The notes under the pieces are model-generated. The model was not told the origin of the DNA, did no database searches, and saw only the letters and a program-made list of their open reading frames with translations. Below are positions 9,406 through 19,052 of a stretch of 64,000 bases of DNA, one piece after another. The position numbers were made by a program, and so were the translations under genes. How positions within the stretch are numbered: the stretch's first letter is position 1; each line of letters begins with the position of its first letter. Source of the DNA: an uncultured Chryseobacterium sp. (GTDB taxonomy: Bacteria; Bacteroidota; Bacteroidia; Flavobacteriales; Weeksellaceae); assembly GCA_913778275.1 (NCBI GenBank), contig CAJYWN010000005.1, positions 124,001-188,000 of the forward strand, written 5' to 3'.

Positions 9406-10032
9406 ATGAATTATTTGGAAGCTTTAAGCAGAAGATATTCTGTGAAGAAATTCAATACCGAAATCATTCCCGGTGAAAAACTGCATAATATCCTGGAATC
9501 CGGAAAATTATCGGCAAGCTCATTAGGCCTTCAGCCTTATAAAATTCTTATTGTGGAAACTAAGAAAATGAAGGAAAAGCTAATTCCGGCATTTTACAAT
9601 CCTTCACAGATTTCTACCTGCTCGCATCTGATTGTTATTATTTCTAAAAAAATACTGGACGAAAGCTACATCAACGGATATTTCAGACACATTTCGGAAG
9701 TGAGAGAGACTCCGGAGGAAAAACTGGATCTCTTCCGGAAAAGCATCAATCAGCATATTAACCAAAAAACTCAGGATGAAATTTTCAACTGGGCAGAAAA
9801 GCAGTCTTACATTGTACTGGCAAACCTCATGTATGCCGCAGCGATTGAAGGTGTGGACACCTGCCCTATGGAAGGCTTCCGTCAGGATCTTATCGAAGAA
9901 ATATTAGAAATAAATCCCGACGCCGAAAAGGCAACCGTCACCCTCGCATTAGGCTACCGTTCGGAAGAAGATCATTTCCAGCACATGAAAAAAGTAAGAA
10001 AACCAAACGAAAAATTGTTTAAATTTATTTAA
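9406..10032 (+). CDS. NAD(P)H-dependent oxidoreductase, nitroreductase family
   Basis: A 208-residue flavoprotein of the nitroreductase fold. These FMN enzymes reduce nitro compounds, quinones or flavin using NAD(P)H. The N-terminal RRYSVKKFN and SSLGLQPYKILIV motifs match FMN-binding positions, and the C-terminal VTLALGYRSEEDHFQ matches the conserved LGY region. The true substrate is not apparent. nadB begins 30 bases downstream, so the two may share a transcript. Confidence 0.9.
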   Translation: MNYLEALSRRYSVKKFNTEIIPGEKLHNILESGKLSASSLGLQPYKILIVETKKMKEKLIPAFYNPSQISTCSHLIVIISKKILDESYINGYFRHISEVRETPEEKLDLFRKSINQHINQKTQDEIFNWAEKQSYIVLANLMYAAAIEGVDTCPMEGFRQDLIEEILEINPDAEKATVTLALGYRSEEDHFQHMKKVRKPNEKLFKFI

Positions 10033-10062
10033 TTATTTAGACAATTGTCTTAAACTAAGGAT

Positions 10063-11634
10063 ATGATAAAAGCGGATGTACTAGTAATTGGTTCCGGGAT
10101 TTCGGGGCTTTCCTATGCCATTAAAGTTTCTGAGCAGCTTCCTGATGCCAAAATAATTATTGTAACAAAATCTGATGAGGACGAAAGCAATACCAAATAT
10201 GCACAGGGCGGACTTGCCGTAGTAACGGATTCTAAAAATGACAATTTCGATAAACATATTGAAGACACAATGCGTGCCGGAGACGGCGAAAACAAACGCG
10301 ATGTTGTAAAAATGGTGGTAACGGAAGCTCCTGCAAGATTCAATGAAATTGTGGAATGGGGTGCCAACTTCGATATGAAAAACGGAGAATTTGCTTTAGG
10401 AAGAGAAGGTGGCCACACCGAAAACCGAATCGTACATCACAAAGATATTACGGGTTTTGAGATCGAAAGAGCCCTTCTGGAAACAGCCAATAAAAGCAGC
10501 AATATTGAGATTCTCGACCATCATTATGTTATTGACATCATTACCCAGCATCATGTTCCGGGAAAAGAACTGAACGAAGGAGATATCCACTGTTATGGAG
10601 CTTATATCTTAGATGAAAAGTCTAAAAAAATTAAAAAGATCACTTCGAAAATAACGCTGGTCGCCACAGGAGGAGCTGGACACGTGTATAAAAACACCAC
10701 CAACCCTACCATCGCTACAGGAGACGGAATTGCTTTTGTAGCCAGAGCAAAAGGAAAGGTTTCCAATATGCAGTATTACCAGTTTCATCCTACTGCTTTA
10801 TACAGTAAGATTGACGGAATGCTCTTTTTGATTTCCGAAGCCGTTCGGGGCGATGGGGCCAAATTACGAACAAAAAGGGGCGAAAAATTCATGCATAAAT
10901 ATGATGAGCGTGAAGAGCTGGCCTCCAGAGATATTGTAGCAAGAGCCATTGATGCCGAAATGAAAATCACAGGGGATGAATATGTAGGTCTTGACTGCCG
11001 TGAAATGAATCATGAAAAATTTTTGGAGCATTTCCCTAACATTTATAAAAAATGTAAAGATGAAGGTATTGATCCCTTTACACAGCTTATTCCCGTAGTT
11101 CCGGCCTGCCACTACCTGATGGGAGGTATTGAAGTGGATAAAGACGGACAGTCTTCCATCAGAAATCTTTTTGCAGTAGGAGAATGTACCAATTCGGGAC
11201 TTCATGGCGCTAACCGACTAGCTTCCAATTCATTACTCGAAGGATTGGTTTTCGGACACAACGCAGCCATCAAAACAGTTGAACTTTTAAATGAAAATTA
11301 TTTTAATTTCGATGATCTTAAGGCTGTTCCGGAGTGGAATGAAGAAGGAATGAAAATCATGGATGAAATGGTGATTGTTTCCTATCTCAGAAAACAGCTT
11401 CAGGAAATGATGAGCGATCTTGTAGGGATTGTACGCAGCAACCGCCGTCTGAATATGGCACTCCAGAAACATCAGGAAATTGCCGCCGCTGTGGATGAAA
11501 TCTATCACTACTCCATTCTTTCTCCTCAGCTTTCGGAACTGAGAAACTTAACGACTGTTGCCCACCTCATCATTACCCAATCCATGGAAATGAAGGAAAA
11601 TAAGGGGGCGTTTTATAATAAGGACCTGGTGTAA
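10063..11634 (+). CDS. nadB: L-aspartate oxidase
   Basis: NadB oxidises L-aspartate to iminoaspartate, the first step of de novo NAD synthesis, using FAD. The 523-residue product shows the FAD-binding GSGISGLSYA at the N-terminus, KYAQGGLAVV, the substrate-region motifs HPTALY and SEAVRGDGAKL, and GLHGANRLASNSLLEGLVFG near residue 385. This last motif distinguishes NadB from succinate dehydrogenase flavoprotein. nadC follows 100 bases later. nadA (quinolinate synthase) is not in the window. Confidence 0.96.
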   Translation: MIKADVLVIGSGISGLSYAIKVSEQLPDAKIIIVTKSDEDESNTKYAQGGLAVVTDSKNDNFDKHIEDTMRAGDGENKRDVVKMVVTEAPARFNEIVEWGANFDMKNGEFALGREGGHTENRIVHHKDITGFEIERALLETANKSSNIEILDHHYVIDIITQHHVPGKELNEGDIHCYGAYILDEKSKKIKKITSKITLVATGGAGHVYKNTTNPTIATGDGIAFVARAKGKVSNMQYYQFHPTALYSKIDGMLFLISEAVRGDGAKLRTKRGEKFMHKYDEREELASRDIVARAIDAEMKITGDEYVGLDCREMNHEKFLEHFPNIYKKCKDEGIDPFTQLIPVVPACHYLMGGIEVDKDGQSSIRNLFAVGECTNSGLHGANRLASNSLLEGLVFGHNAAIKTVELLNENYFNFDDLKAVPEWNEEGMKIMDEMVIVSYLRKQLQEMMSDLVGIVRSNRRLNMALQKHQEIAAAVDEIYHYSILSPQLSELRNLTTVAHLIITQSMEMKENKGAFYNKDLV

Positions 11635-11734
11635 TATTTGAAAATCAATACCAAAGGAAAAATTCTTTTACTTTTTATAACTCGTGCTCTTTTATTTGGA
11701 AAAAGATCTTCCTTCAACTATTAAAATTTAAAAT

Positions 11735-12595
11735 ATGAAAAGACCCGCATACGTTACAGATAAAGCTTTAAAACAATTCATAAAAAATGCACTGGAAGAG
11801 GATATTCAGGACGGCGATCACTCTACCCTTTCAACGATCCCGAAAGACCTGGAGCAAAGCGCAAAACTTCTGGTAAAGCAGGACTGCATTATTGCCGGAG
11901 TAGAACTGTCCAAAATTATATTTAAAACTTTTGACAGGAACCTCAAAATTGAGACTTTCGTAAAAGATGGTGATGCCGTAAAATTTGGCGATATCGCTTT
12001 TATCGTAACAGGAAGTGCAAGATCGATTCTTTCTACCGAAAGACTGGTATTGAACTGTATGCAGAGAATGAGCGGAATCGCAACTCTTACGCATGACTGG
12101 GATTCCCGTCTTGTCGGCACCAAAACCAGGCTTCTTGACACCAGGAAAACAACCCCGAATTTCAGAATCTGCGAGAAATGGGCAGTGGCAATCGGTGGCG
12201 GAACCAATCACCGATATGGATTGTATGATATGATCATGCTGAAAGATAATCACATCGATTATAACGGAAGCATCACCAATGCTGTAAAAATGGCAAAGGA
12301 ATATATCAAAAAAAATAAGAAAAAACTGAAAATTGAGGTTGAAACAAGAAACCTTGAAGAAGTACGTGAAGCTATTAATGCTAAAGTTGACAGAATTATG
12401 CTTGATAATATGGATGTAAAAACAATGAAGAAAGCGGTAAAGATGGTCAACGGCTCGTGCGAAACCGAAGCGTCCGGCGGAATTACCCGTGATCAGCTGA
12501 AAGAAATTGCCTCTACAGGCGTTACTTATATATCCGCAGGAGCGCTTACCCATTCGGCAGAAAATATGGATCTCAGCCTTAAAGCGGTTAAATAG
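11735..12595 (+). CDS. nadC: Nicotinate-nucleotide pyrophosphorylase (carboxylating)
   Basis: NadC makes nicotinate mononucleotide from quinolinate and PRPP, releasing CO2. The 286-residue protein has the usual N-terminal EEDIQDGDHST motif, the core LDTRKTTPNFR, GGGTNHRYGLYD and KDNHI, and the C-terminal ASGGITRDQLKEIASTGVTYISAGALTHS split across the barrel end. With nadB upstream it forms the aspartate-to-NAD branch. The 100-base gap between them shows no terminator. Confidence 0.96.
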   Translation: MKRPAYVTDKALKQFIKNALEEDIQDGDHSTLSTIPKDLEQSAKLLVKQDCIIAGVELSKIIFKTFDRNLKIETFVKDGDAVKFGDIAFIVTGSARSILSTERLVLNCMQRMSGIATLTHDWDSRLVGTKTRLLDTRKTTPNFRICEKWAVAIGGGTNHRYGLYDMIMLKDNHIDYNGSITNAVKMAKEYIKKNKKKLKIEVETRNLEEVREAINAKVDRIMLDNMDVKTMKKAVKMVNGSCETEASGGITRDQLKEIASTGVTYISAGALTHSAENMDLSLKAVK

Positions 12596-12805
12596 GGTTA
12601 GATTTTTAATAAAAATAAATATGTTTTGTTAAAAATTCAATAATGTGATTTTTTTCATATGATATTTCAAATATTATTCAATACATTGTAAATCAGAAAA
12701 ATAGAGCTTATTAAGATTGAGTAAAAATTAACATAAAGTTAATATTAGTTAAATTTTATTTCCCGAATTTTGCAGAAAATTTAAATCTAACTATTACTAA
12801 CGATT

Positions 12806-15409
12806 ATGAAATTAATCAACAAATCAATACTAACTGTAGCTATTACGCTATCTACAGCTAGTGTTTATTACGCTCAACAGGTTCAGGATACTGTAAAAGA
12901 CACAAGATCCAAAGATATTGAGGAGGTAATTTTACAAGGTGTAACAGATATAGCAAAGGATAGAAAGACACCGGTTGCTGCATCAACTATTAAAGCGGCA
13001 CAGATTATAGAAAGATTAGGAAATCAAGAAATTACCGAGATCTTAAACACCACACCTTCAGTATACGCTACAAAATCAGGCGGTGGTTTTGGAGATGGAA
13101 GTATTACTATGAGAGGTTTCGAATCAAGAAACATCGCTGTAATGGTAAACGGTATGCCGGTAAATGATATGGAAGGTGGTACTGTATACTTTTCTAACTG
13201 GACGGGTTTACAAGATGTAACTAGCACTATTCAAACACAAAGAGGTTTGGGTTCATCGAAACTAGCTATTGCTTCTGTTGGAGGAACAATTAACTACCTT
13301 ACTCGTTCTGCTGACATGAAAAAAGGTGGAGTTGTAAGATTAGGAGTTGGTAACAATGACTACTTAAAAACTTCATTTGCCTATAATACAGGAAAATCCG
13401 ATAAAGGATGGTCTTCTTCAATTTTAATGAGCAGAATCTCAGGAGGAACATATATTGAAAATACGGATTTTGAGGCATATGCTTATTATTTTGCATTAGG
13501 TTGGGAGCCCAATAAAAAACACAATTTCCAATTTACATTGACTTCTGCACCACAATGGCATGATCAGAGAACATTTGCTCCAACAATAGGAAACTATATA
13601 ACATATAACCCTGATAAAGACGGTACTCCATACAGACAATACAACTCAGATTTCGGATACTATACAGCTCCAAATGGCGAGAAGGTAGCATTAGCAAACA
13701 GGTCCAATTACTATGCTAAACCTGTTATGATGGTAAACTGGGACTGGACTATGAGTGAAAAGTCAAAATTAAGTACAGTACTTTACATGTCTAATGGTAG
13801 AGGTGGAGGAACAGGTGATCTTGGAAGAGTTGGAGGGAAATCTTTAACGAGCTTTTATGATAACACAGGTCATTTTAACTACGATGCTGTATTTGCAGCA
13901 AATGCTGCTGTAAACCCTTATGCTCCAAATGCTGCAAACGGAGGAACTCTTATCAGAAGAGCAAGCATCAATTCTCATAACTGGTATGGTATCTTAGCAA
14001 ATTTCCAACATAAAATTAATGAAAACTGGAATTTTTCTGTAGGTACAGATGACAGATATTACTATGGTTACCATTATCAGGTAGCGTCCGATCTATATGG
14101 AGCTACAGGCTATAAAGAAGGAGGAAATGCAAATGTTGCACCTTACGTGGTAAATAAAGTTTACGATTATAAAAAATTATCCTGGAATCCTTTCGGAGGA
14201 TCTACTGCCCCACTTAACGAACAAATAGGCTATAGTAATGACGGAGAGGTTTTATGGTACAGCGGATTTGGTCAGATTGAATATACAAATGATAAATTAT
14301 CTGCATTCTTACAAGGATCAGTATCAAATCAAAGTTATCAAAGAATTGATAATTTTGTAAAAGACGGAAGTACTCTTAAAGGACAAACGGTAAACACAAA
14401 GACCGGATTTAAAGATATTATCGGATATAATATTAAAGGAGGCGCAAACTATAATATCAATCAGTACCACAATGTTTTTGCAAACATTGGATACTATAGT
14501 AGACAGCCGTTCTTAAATGCGGTTTATCCAAATAACCAGCAACTACTTAACCCTAACCTGACTAATGAAAAAGTATTTTCTACAGAAATAGGTTACGGAT
14601 TCAGATCTCCTAAATTGAGCTTTAATGTCAATTTATATAGAACTGAATGGTCCGACAGATGGTTGAGAAGATCAAACATCCAATTCCAAATTCCAGATGC
14701 AACATCTCCTACAGGCACCAGCATTGTAAACGGTTATACTGAGATTAATGGAATCACACAGCTCCATATGGGAGTAGAATTTGACGGAGTATATAAACCT
14801 GCTTCTTTCCTTGATATCAACGGAATGATCTCTGTAGGCGATTACAAATACAAAGGAAACGCGACAGGTACAAACTTTGATGATAACAACAACCCTATCG
14901 ATGGAGCTGCAAATACAACATTATACCTTGATGGTGTAAAAGTAGGTGGAAGCAACAACAACAGTATCCCGCAACTTACTGCATCTTTAGGAGCAACAAT
15001 AAAGCCTGTAAAAGATCTTAATGTGTATGGAACATGGAGATATGTTGGAGAAGTTTACTCTACTATTGATGCGCAGACATTCATGAATCAGGCAAATCAG
15101 GAAAGAGGGACACTTAAATTACCGGATTTCAACCTTTTTGATGTAGGAGCTTCTTACAAAATCAGATTAAGAAATCAGGATCAGTATTTTACTGTTGGAT
15201 TTAACATTTACAACTTGTTGGATACTACGTATATTTCTGATGGAGCTACGAATATTTTTGGTAGTGATACCATAACTGCTAATAATGATCCTGATAAAGG
15301 TAAAACTTATGAGCAGGCAGGAAGAATGTATAAAGGAATTGCTGACGGCAACAGAGTATTCTTCGGATTTGGAAGAACTTGGGCAGCCAATCTTTCTTTT
15401 AACTTCTAA
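12806..15409 (+). CDS. TonB-dependent outer membrane receptor
   Basis: An 867-residue outer membrane transporter powered by TonB. A signal peptide ends near VYYAQ (about residue 23). A plug domain follows at about 45-170 (EILNTTPSVYATKSGGGFGD, ITMRGFESRNIAVMVNGMPVND), and then a beta-barrel that ends in an aromatic residue (WAANLSFNF). No carboxypeptidase-like domain precedes the plug and no SusD partner lies beside it. The substrate is therefore open; siderophores or other metal chelates are usual for this architecture. It is a single gene with 210 AT-rich bases upstream and a terminator 31 bases downstream. Confidence 0.93.
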   Translation: MKLINKSILTVAITLSTASVYYAQQVQDTVKDTRSKDIEEVILQGVTDIAKDRKTPVAASTIKAAQIIERLGNQEITEILNTTPSVYATKSGGGFGDGSITMRGFESRNIAVMVNGMPVNDMEGGTVYFSNWTGLQDVTSTIQTQRGLGSSKLAIASVGGTINYLTRSADMKKGGVVRLGVGNNDYLKTSFAYNTGKSDKGWSSSILMSRISGGTYIENTDFEAYAYYFALGWEPNKKHNFQFTLTSAPQWHDQRTFAPTIGNYITYNPDKDGTPYRQYNSDFGYYTAPNGEKVALANRSNYYAKPVMMVNWDWTMSEKSKLSTVLYMSNGRGGGTGDLGRVGGKSLTSFYDNTGHFNYDAVFAANAAVNPYAPNAANGGTLIRRASINSHNWYGILANFQHKINENWNFSVGTDDRYYYGYHYQVASDLYGATGYKEGGNANVAPYVVNKVYDYKKLSWNPFGGSTAPLNEQIGYSNDGEVLWYSGFGQIEYTNDKLSAFLQGSVSNQSYQRIDNFVKDGSTLKGQTVNTKTGFKDIIGYNIKGGANYNINQYHNVFANIGYYSRQPFLNAVYPNNQQLLNPNLTNEKVFSTEIGYGFRSPKLSFNVNLYRTEWSDRWLRRSNIQFQIPDATSPTGTSIVNGYTEINGITQLHMGVEFDGVYKPASFLDINGMISVGDYKYKGNATGTNFDDNNNPIDGAANTTLYLDGVKVGGSNNNSIPQLTASLGATIKPVKDLNVYGTWRYVGEVYSTIDAQTFMNQANQERGTLKLPDFNLFDVGASYKIRLRNQDQYFTVGFNIYNLLDTTYISDGATNIFGSDTITANNDPDKGKTYEQAGRMYKGIADGNRVFFGFGRTWAANLSFNF

Positions 15410-15440
15410 TAAATATAAATTAGATTTTCTCAATATCAAT

Positions 15441-15464
15441 CCCGGCGAAAAGCCGGGATTTTTG
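15441..15464 (+). terminator. Terminator after the TonB receptor
   Basis: Stem CCCGGC/GCCGGG with loop GAAAA, then ATTTTTG. The next gene's -7 box begins 2 bases later, so the terminator and promoter are packed together. Confidence 0.8.
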
Positions 15465-15465
15465 T

Positions 15466-15473
15466 TATCTTTG
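15466..15473 (+). promoter_or_regulatory. -7 promoter box of the small membrane protein gene
   Basis: TATCTTTG, exact TAnnTTTG, 27 bases before the ATG at 15501. Confidence 0.6.
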
Positions 15474-15500
15474 TATACTTAAAAAAGAAAAAATTAGGAT

Positions 15501-15941
15501 ATGGATTTTTACAAAATTTTCCTTAACGCCCATAAAGGCTTTGGGTACTTAGAATTGGTTTTAGTCGCTTTATTTACGATTGCCCTTTTAACAGTAATGT
15601 TTGGCTATAGTGGTAAAGTGAATAAATTCTTAAAGAAAACAACACTTTTTACGATGATTTTCTTTCATGTTCAGTTTCTAGTGGGAATAGCCTTGCTGCT
15701 AATTTTTTCTCCCGGCTTTAAAGCAGCTTTGGATTCAGGCACCTTAATGAGTGATTCTTATGCAAGGTTCCAGTATGTAGAACATCCGTTTTCTATGCTG
15801 ATTGCCGCCGTTTTAATGACGATCGTTAACAAAAAAGTAAAAACCAACCCTACCCTCTCTTTAGGAGTGGTGATTATAGGACTGATCGCGGTAGGTTTAT
15901 TTGCATTCGCGTTCCCGTGGGCAAGAGTCTTCGGGGCATAA
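15501..15941 (+). CDS. Four-helix integral membrane protein of unknown function
   Basis: A 146-residue protein with four predicted membrane helices, at about residues 13-35, 47-73, 95-112 and 120-142. Between helices two and three is YVEHPFSMLIAAVLM; the conserved-looking His and the helix layout resemble small cytochrome b-like membrane proteins of Flavobacteriia. Haem binding is only a guess. It is followed 32 bases later by asd, but nothing links the functions. Confidence 0.75.
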   Translation: MDFYKIFLNAHKGFGYLELVLVALFTIALLTVMFGYSGKVNKFLKKTTLFTMIFFHVQFLVGIALLLIFSPGFKAALDSGTLMSDSYARFQYVEHPFSMLIAAVLMTIVNKKVKTNPTLSLGVVIIGLIAVGLFAFAFPWARVFGA

Positions 15942-15973
15942 TATATTAACATAAATAATTTTTAATTAAATCA

Positions 15974-16966
15974 ATGAAAGTAGCTGTAGTAGGTTCAACA
16001 GGAATGGTTGGACAAGTTATGCTTAAAGTTCTCGAGGAGAGAAACTTCCCTGTCACAGAATTAATCCCGGTAGCATCCGAAAAATCTGTAGGTAAGAAGG
16101 TGAAGTATAAACAGGAAGAATTTACGATTGTAAGCATGAAAGACGCTATAGCTGCCAAACCTGATATTGCCATCTTCTCTGCCGGCGGTGCTACATCGCT
16201 CGAGTTTGCTCCGCTTTTTGCTGAAGCAGGCACAACCGTAATCGATAACTCTTCTGCATGGAGAATGGATCCCGATAAAAAGCTTGTCGTTCCGGAAATT
16301 AATGCAAATGTTTTAACAAAAGAAGATAAAATTATTGCCAACCCAAACTGCTCTACCATTCAGCTGGTAATGGTTTTGGGGCCTTTAAATAAAAAATATG
16401 ATCTGAAAAGAGTAATCGTTTCTACCTACCAATCTGTAACCGGCACCGGTAAAGCAGCAGTAGATCAGCTGAATTCCGAGATCAGCGGAGATGAAACCAT
16501 TGCCAAAGTTTATCCTTATCAGATCTTCAAAAATGCTCTTCCTCACTGCGATGTTTTTGCAGATGACGATTATACCAAAGAAGAGATCAAGCTGATGAAA
16601 GAACCTAAGAAAATTTTAGGAGATGATACTTTCAATCTTACGGCTACTGCAGTGCGTGTTCCGGTTCAGGGAGGCCACTCGGAAAGTGTAAATATCGAGT
16701 TTGAAAATGAATTTGATCTGGATGAAGTAAGAAAAATCTTATCCGAAACGCCAGGTGTTGTAGTAGTAGACAACGTTAAAAATAACGAATATCCTATGCC
16801 GCTCTATTCCGAAGGAAAAGACGAAGTTTTCGTGGGAAGAATAAGACGGGATCTCTCGCAGCCTAAGACCCTGAATCTCTGGATTGTGGCAGACAACCTG
16901 CGGAAAGGCGCTGCAACCAACGCAGTACAGATCGCAGAATATCTTGCAGCACACAACTTAGTATAA
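15974..16966 (+). CDS. asd: Aspartate-semialdehyde dehydrogenase
   Basis: Asd reduces aspartyl phosphate to aspartate semialdehyde with NADPH, on the path to lysine, diaminopimelate, methionine and threonine. The 330-residue protein begins with the nucleotide-binding VAVVGSTGMVGQVMLKVL. The catalytic Cys lies in NPNCSTIQLVMVL and the catalytic His in GGHSESVNIEF. The length is normal. Confidence 0.96.
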   Translation: MKVAVVGSTGMVGQVMLKVLEERNFPVTELIPVASEKSVGKKVKYKQEEFTIVSMKDAIAAKPDIAIFSAGGATSLEFAPLFAEAGTTVIDNSSAWRMDPDKKLVVPEINANVLTKEDKIIANPNCSTIQLVMVLGPLNKKYDLKRVIVSTYQSVTGTGKAAVDQLNSEISGDETIAKVYPYQIFKNALPHCDVFADDDYTKEEIKLMKEPKKILGDDTFNLTATAVRVPVQGGHSESVNIEFENEFDLDEVRKILSETPGVVVVDNVKNNEYPMPLYSEGKDEVFVGRIRRDLSQPKTLNLWIVADNLRKGAATNAVQIAEYLAAHNLV

Positions 16967-16981
16967 ACTAACAAACAGAAA

Positions 16982-17010
16982 AAGAGTCTCAGAATTGAGA
17001 TTCTTTTTTT
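16982..17010 (+). terminator. Terminator after asd
   Basis: A 10-bp stem with one wobble (16982-16991 with 16996-17005), loop GAAT, and a T run to 17010. It lies 10 bases before the next start codon. Confidence 0.78.
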
Positions 17011-17020
17011 TATCAAACCT

Positions 17021-18019
17021 ATGAACATTCAGAAAAATAATAATAAAGATAAATTAGCCTTTCAGAAGCTTATTGCCGTTTTTGGAATCATTCTTTTTAT
17101 AGGAAAAATAATAGCCTGGAAGCTCACAAGTTCAGACGCGGTTTTTTCCGACGCGATGGAAAGCATTGTTAATGTCATCAGTGCCTTTATGGGACTGTAT
17201 TCCCTTTATTTAGCGGCGAAACCTAAGGACGAAGACCATCCGTACGGACACGGCAAAGTAGAGTTTGTAACGTCCGGAATTGAAGGAGCTCTCATTGCCA
17301 TAGCCGGTATTATGATCATCTATGAAGGAATCAACAGTTTGATTACCGGGAAAATTCTTCAAAAACTCGACTGGGGAATTGCCATTATTGCCGCAACTGC
17401 AGTTATTAATTATCTTTTAGGATATATCTCCATTAAAAAGGGAAAGCATGCCAACTCACACGTCCTGATCTCATCCGGAAAACATCTTCAGTCCGATACG
17501 ATTACAACATTGGGCGTGGTAATCAGTTTAATAGTGGTATATCTCACTAAAATTTACTGGCTGGATTCCGTTGTAGCGCTGATATTCGGTTTGTACATCA
17601 TTTTTATAGGCTATAAAATTATCCGCAAGTCGCTAAGCGGAATTATGGATGAACAAGATCCGGATCTATTAAATCAGATTATTAAAGTCCTGGAAGAAAA
17701 CCGCCGTACGGAATGGATCGATGTTCACAACATGAAAATCCAGCAGTTTGGCGCCAATCTTCATATTGATGCCCATATTACGCTCCCGTGGTATTACAGC
17801 CTTCGCGATGCACACAATGAAATGGAAAAAATGATTATTCTCCTTGCTAAAAATACAAAAAGGAGTGTAGAATTTAATTTTCATATGGACGACTGTAAAC
17901 CGATCTCCTGCCCGATCTGCCAGATCGCAGACTGCCCCGTTCGCGAAAAGGATTTTGTAAAAAGAGTAATCTGGACTCCGGAAAATGTAACCTGTGTAGA
18001 TAAACATACTGCTGAATAA
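17021..18019 (+). CDS. Cation diffusion facilitator family transporter
   Basis: CDF proteins export Zn, Fe, Mn or similar divalent ions in exchange for protons. The 332-residue protein has the membrane part with SDAMESIVNV (metal-site Asp pair region), DEDHPYGHGKVEFV, and a second SSGKHLQSDTITTLGVV site, where the usual HxxxD appears as HLQSD. A cytoplasmic domain follows at about 210-290 (WIDVHNMKIQQFG, NLHIDAHITL). The C-terminus carries an added Cys cluster: C292, C297, C300, C305 and C325. This tail could bind metal or respond to redox state. The metal cannot be named from sequence. Confidence 0.92.
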   Translation: MNIQKNNNKDKLAFQKLIAVFGIILFIGKIIAWKLTSSDAVFSDAMESIVNVISAFMGLYSLYLAAKPKDEDHPYGHGKVEFVTSGIEGALIAIAGIMIIYEGINSLITGKILQKLDWGIAIIAATAVINYLLGYISIKKGKHANSHVLISSGKHLQSDTITTLGVVISLIVVYLTKIYWLDSVVALIFGLYIIFIGYKIIRKSLSGIMDEQDPDLLNQIIKVLEENRRTEWIDVHNMKIQQFGANLHIDAHITLPWYYSLRDAHNEMEKMIILLAKNTKRSVEFNFHMDDCKPISCPICQIADCPVREKDFVKRVIWTPENVTCVDKHTAE

Positions 18020-18056
18020 TGTCGGAAACAATTATCAGCAGACTTCACCTATCTTA

Positions 18057-18503
18057 TTATTTATCTTTTTCATTCTGCTCTATCACTCTTCTACGGTAAT
18101 AAAACATGGGAATGATCAGCAGCAAAAGTAAAGGCTGTATGACAAACCTTCTCATGTAAAAAGAAAAAAGATAGCCTGTTTCAAACCTGTCGGCAATACA
18201 GTACAGGTAAATCGGAAACGTGATTACAAAAACAATGATGATCAAAATCGCTCCCTGAAGCGTCCATTGTTTATTTTTAAACCAGAACTGAACGATCAGA
18301 CAGGAAAAAAACAAATTTAAAAAAAACCTGAGCAGGTGTCCGGCAATCAGTTTTCCCCATTCAAAATCGGGAAAGGATGTATTTTTATCTGCTTCATGAA
18401 AGTAATTCAGAAAAGGATCATAAAAGAGCCTGTCTTCAAATAAGCGAACACCTATCAGACCGGCAAGTCCCGAGACAACTAAAAGCAAGCTAAGAATTTT
18501 CAT
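18057..18503 (-). CDS. Exosortase F system-associated membrane protein
   Basis: A 148-residue protein with helices at about 1-20, 48-70, 78-100 and 112-138. It overlaps the end of the upstream exosortase gene by 14 bases, which implies coupled translation. Flavobacteria carry a small membrane protein of this kind directly after xrtF (recalled as TIGR04127). Its job is not known. The call rests mostly on position and general membrane layout. Confidence 0.75.
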   Translation of the reverse strand: MKILSLLLVVSGLAGLIGVRLFEDRLFYDPFLNYFHEADKNTSFPDFEWGKLIAGHLLRFFLNLFFSCLIVQFWFKNKQWTLQGAILIIIVFVITFPIYLYCIADRFETGYLFSFYMRRFVIQPLLLLLIIPMFYYRRRVIEQNEKDK

Positions 18504-19020
18504 TTTTTAAAGCAAAGAATTTTATCCAGATGAGCCAGAGAAGCACAACGGCTCCGTATATCACTGCCGGGAAAATAAAATCATGAAAAGCCTTTCCATA
18601 CTGCTTGTAATCAATCATTACTATATTCAAAGCTACAATTCTGAACAGATTCATTATATAAAGCACAATAAGCCCCGCCAACAAAAAAATGAAAGTTTTA
18701 GGGCCTTTATAGAAGGCGAAGATAAATGCTGTAAAAAGAATCATGACTGACATCGCATTACATCCTTCCACCATCCGGGTAGGATAAAAATTTCTTACAT
18801 AGAAATACACCTGCTCGCCTTTTACATCATTATAAAGCTGTGTAGGATATCCCAAACCATTCTGGATATGCCGCACCTGTTCTGCAATGAAGCGAGAAAA
18901 AGGATCAAGACCTTCATGCCGGAAACTGTTCAGGTAGTATTGATACACCAGCAGTAACACTACGTACACGATAACGAAGCGCAACAAAATGTATAAAGCC
19001 GGTTTAAAATCCTTTAACAT
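18490..19020 (-). CDS. xrtF: Exosortase family protein XrtF
   Basis: Exosortases are membrane transpeptidase-like enzymes that process C-terminal sorting tails. The 176-residue protein is nearly all membrane helices and keeps the expected catalytic trio: Cys87 in MVEGCNAMSV, Arg127 in MNLFRIVALN, and His146 in AFHDFIFP. Its short length and partner gene fit the flavobacterial XrtF type (recalled as TIGR04128). No gene in the window ends in a PEP-CTERM-like tail, so the substrate lies elsewhere. A -7 box stops 4 bases before its ATG and is back to back with the promoter of the opposite gene. Confidence 0.88.
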   Translation of the reverse strand: MLKDFKPALYILLRFVIVYVVLLLVYQYYLNSFRHEGLDPFSRFIAEQVRHIQNGLGYPTQLYNDVKGEQVYFYVRNFYPTRMVEGCNAMSVMILFTAFIFAFYKGPKTFIFLLAGLIVLYIMNLFRIVALNIVMIDYKQYGKAFHDFIFPAVIYGAVVLLWLIWIKFFALKNENS

Positions 19021-19024
19021 GTAA

Positions 19025-19032
19025 CAAAGATA
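19025..19032 (-). promoter_or_regulatory. -7 promoter box of xrtF
   Basis: Minus-strand TATCTTTG with 4 bases to the ATG, which predicts a leaderless transcript. Confidence 0.6.
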
Positions 19033-19052
19033 AAAATTAGGCGGTAATTTAC

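Noticed and set aside
11831..12553. 240-codon minus-strand open frame inside nadC
   Set aside because: nadC has full motifs on the plus strand; the opposite frame has none.
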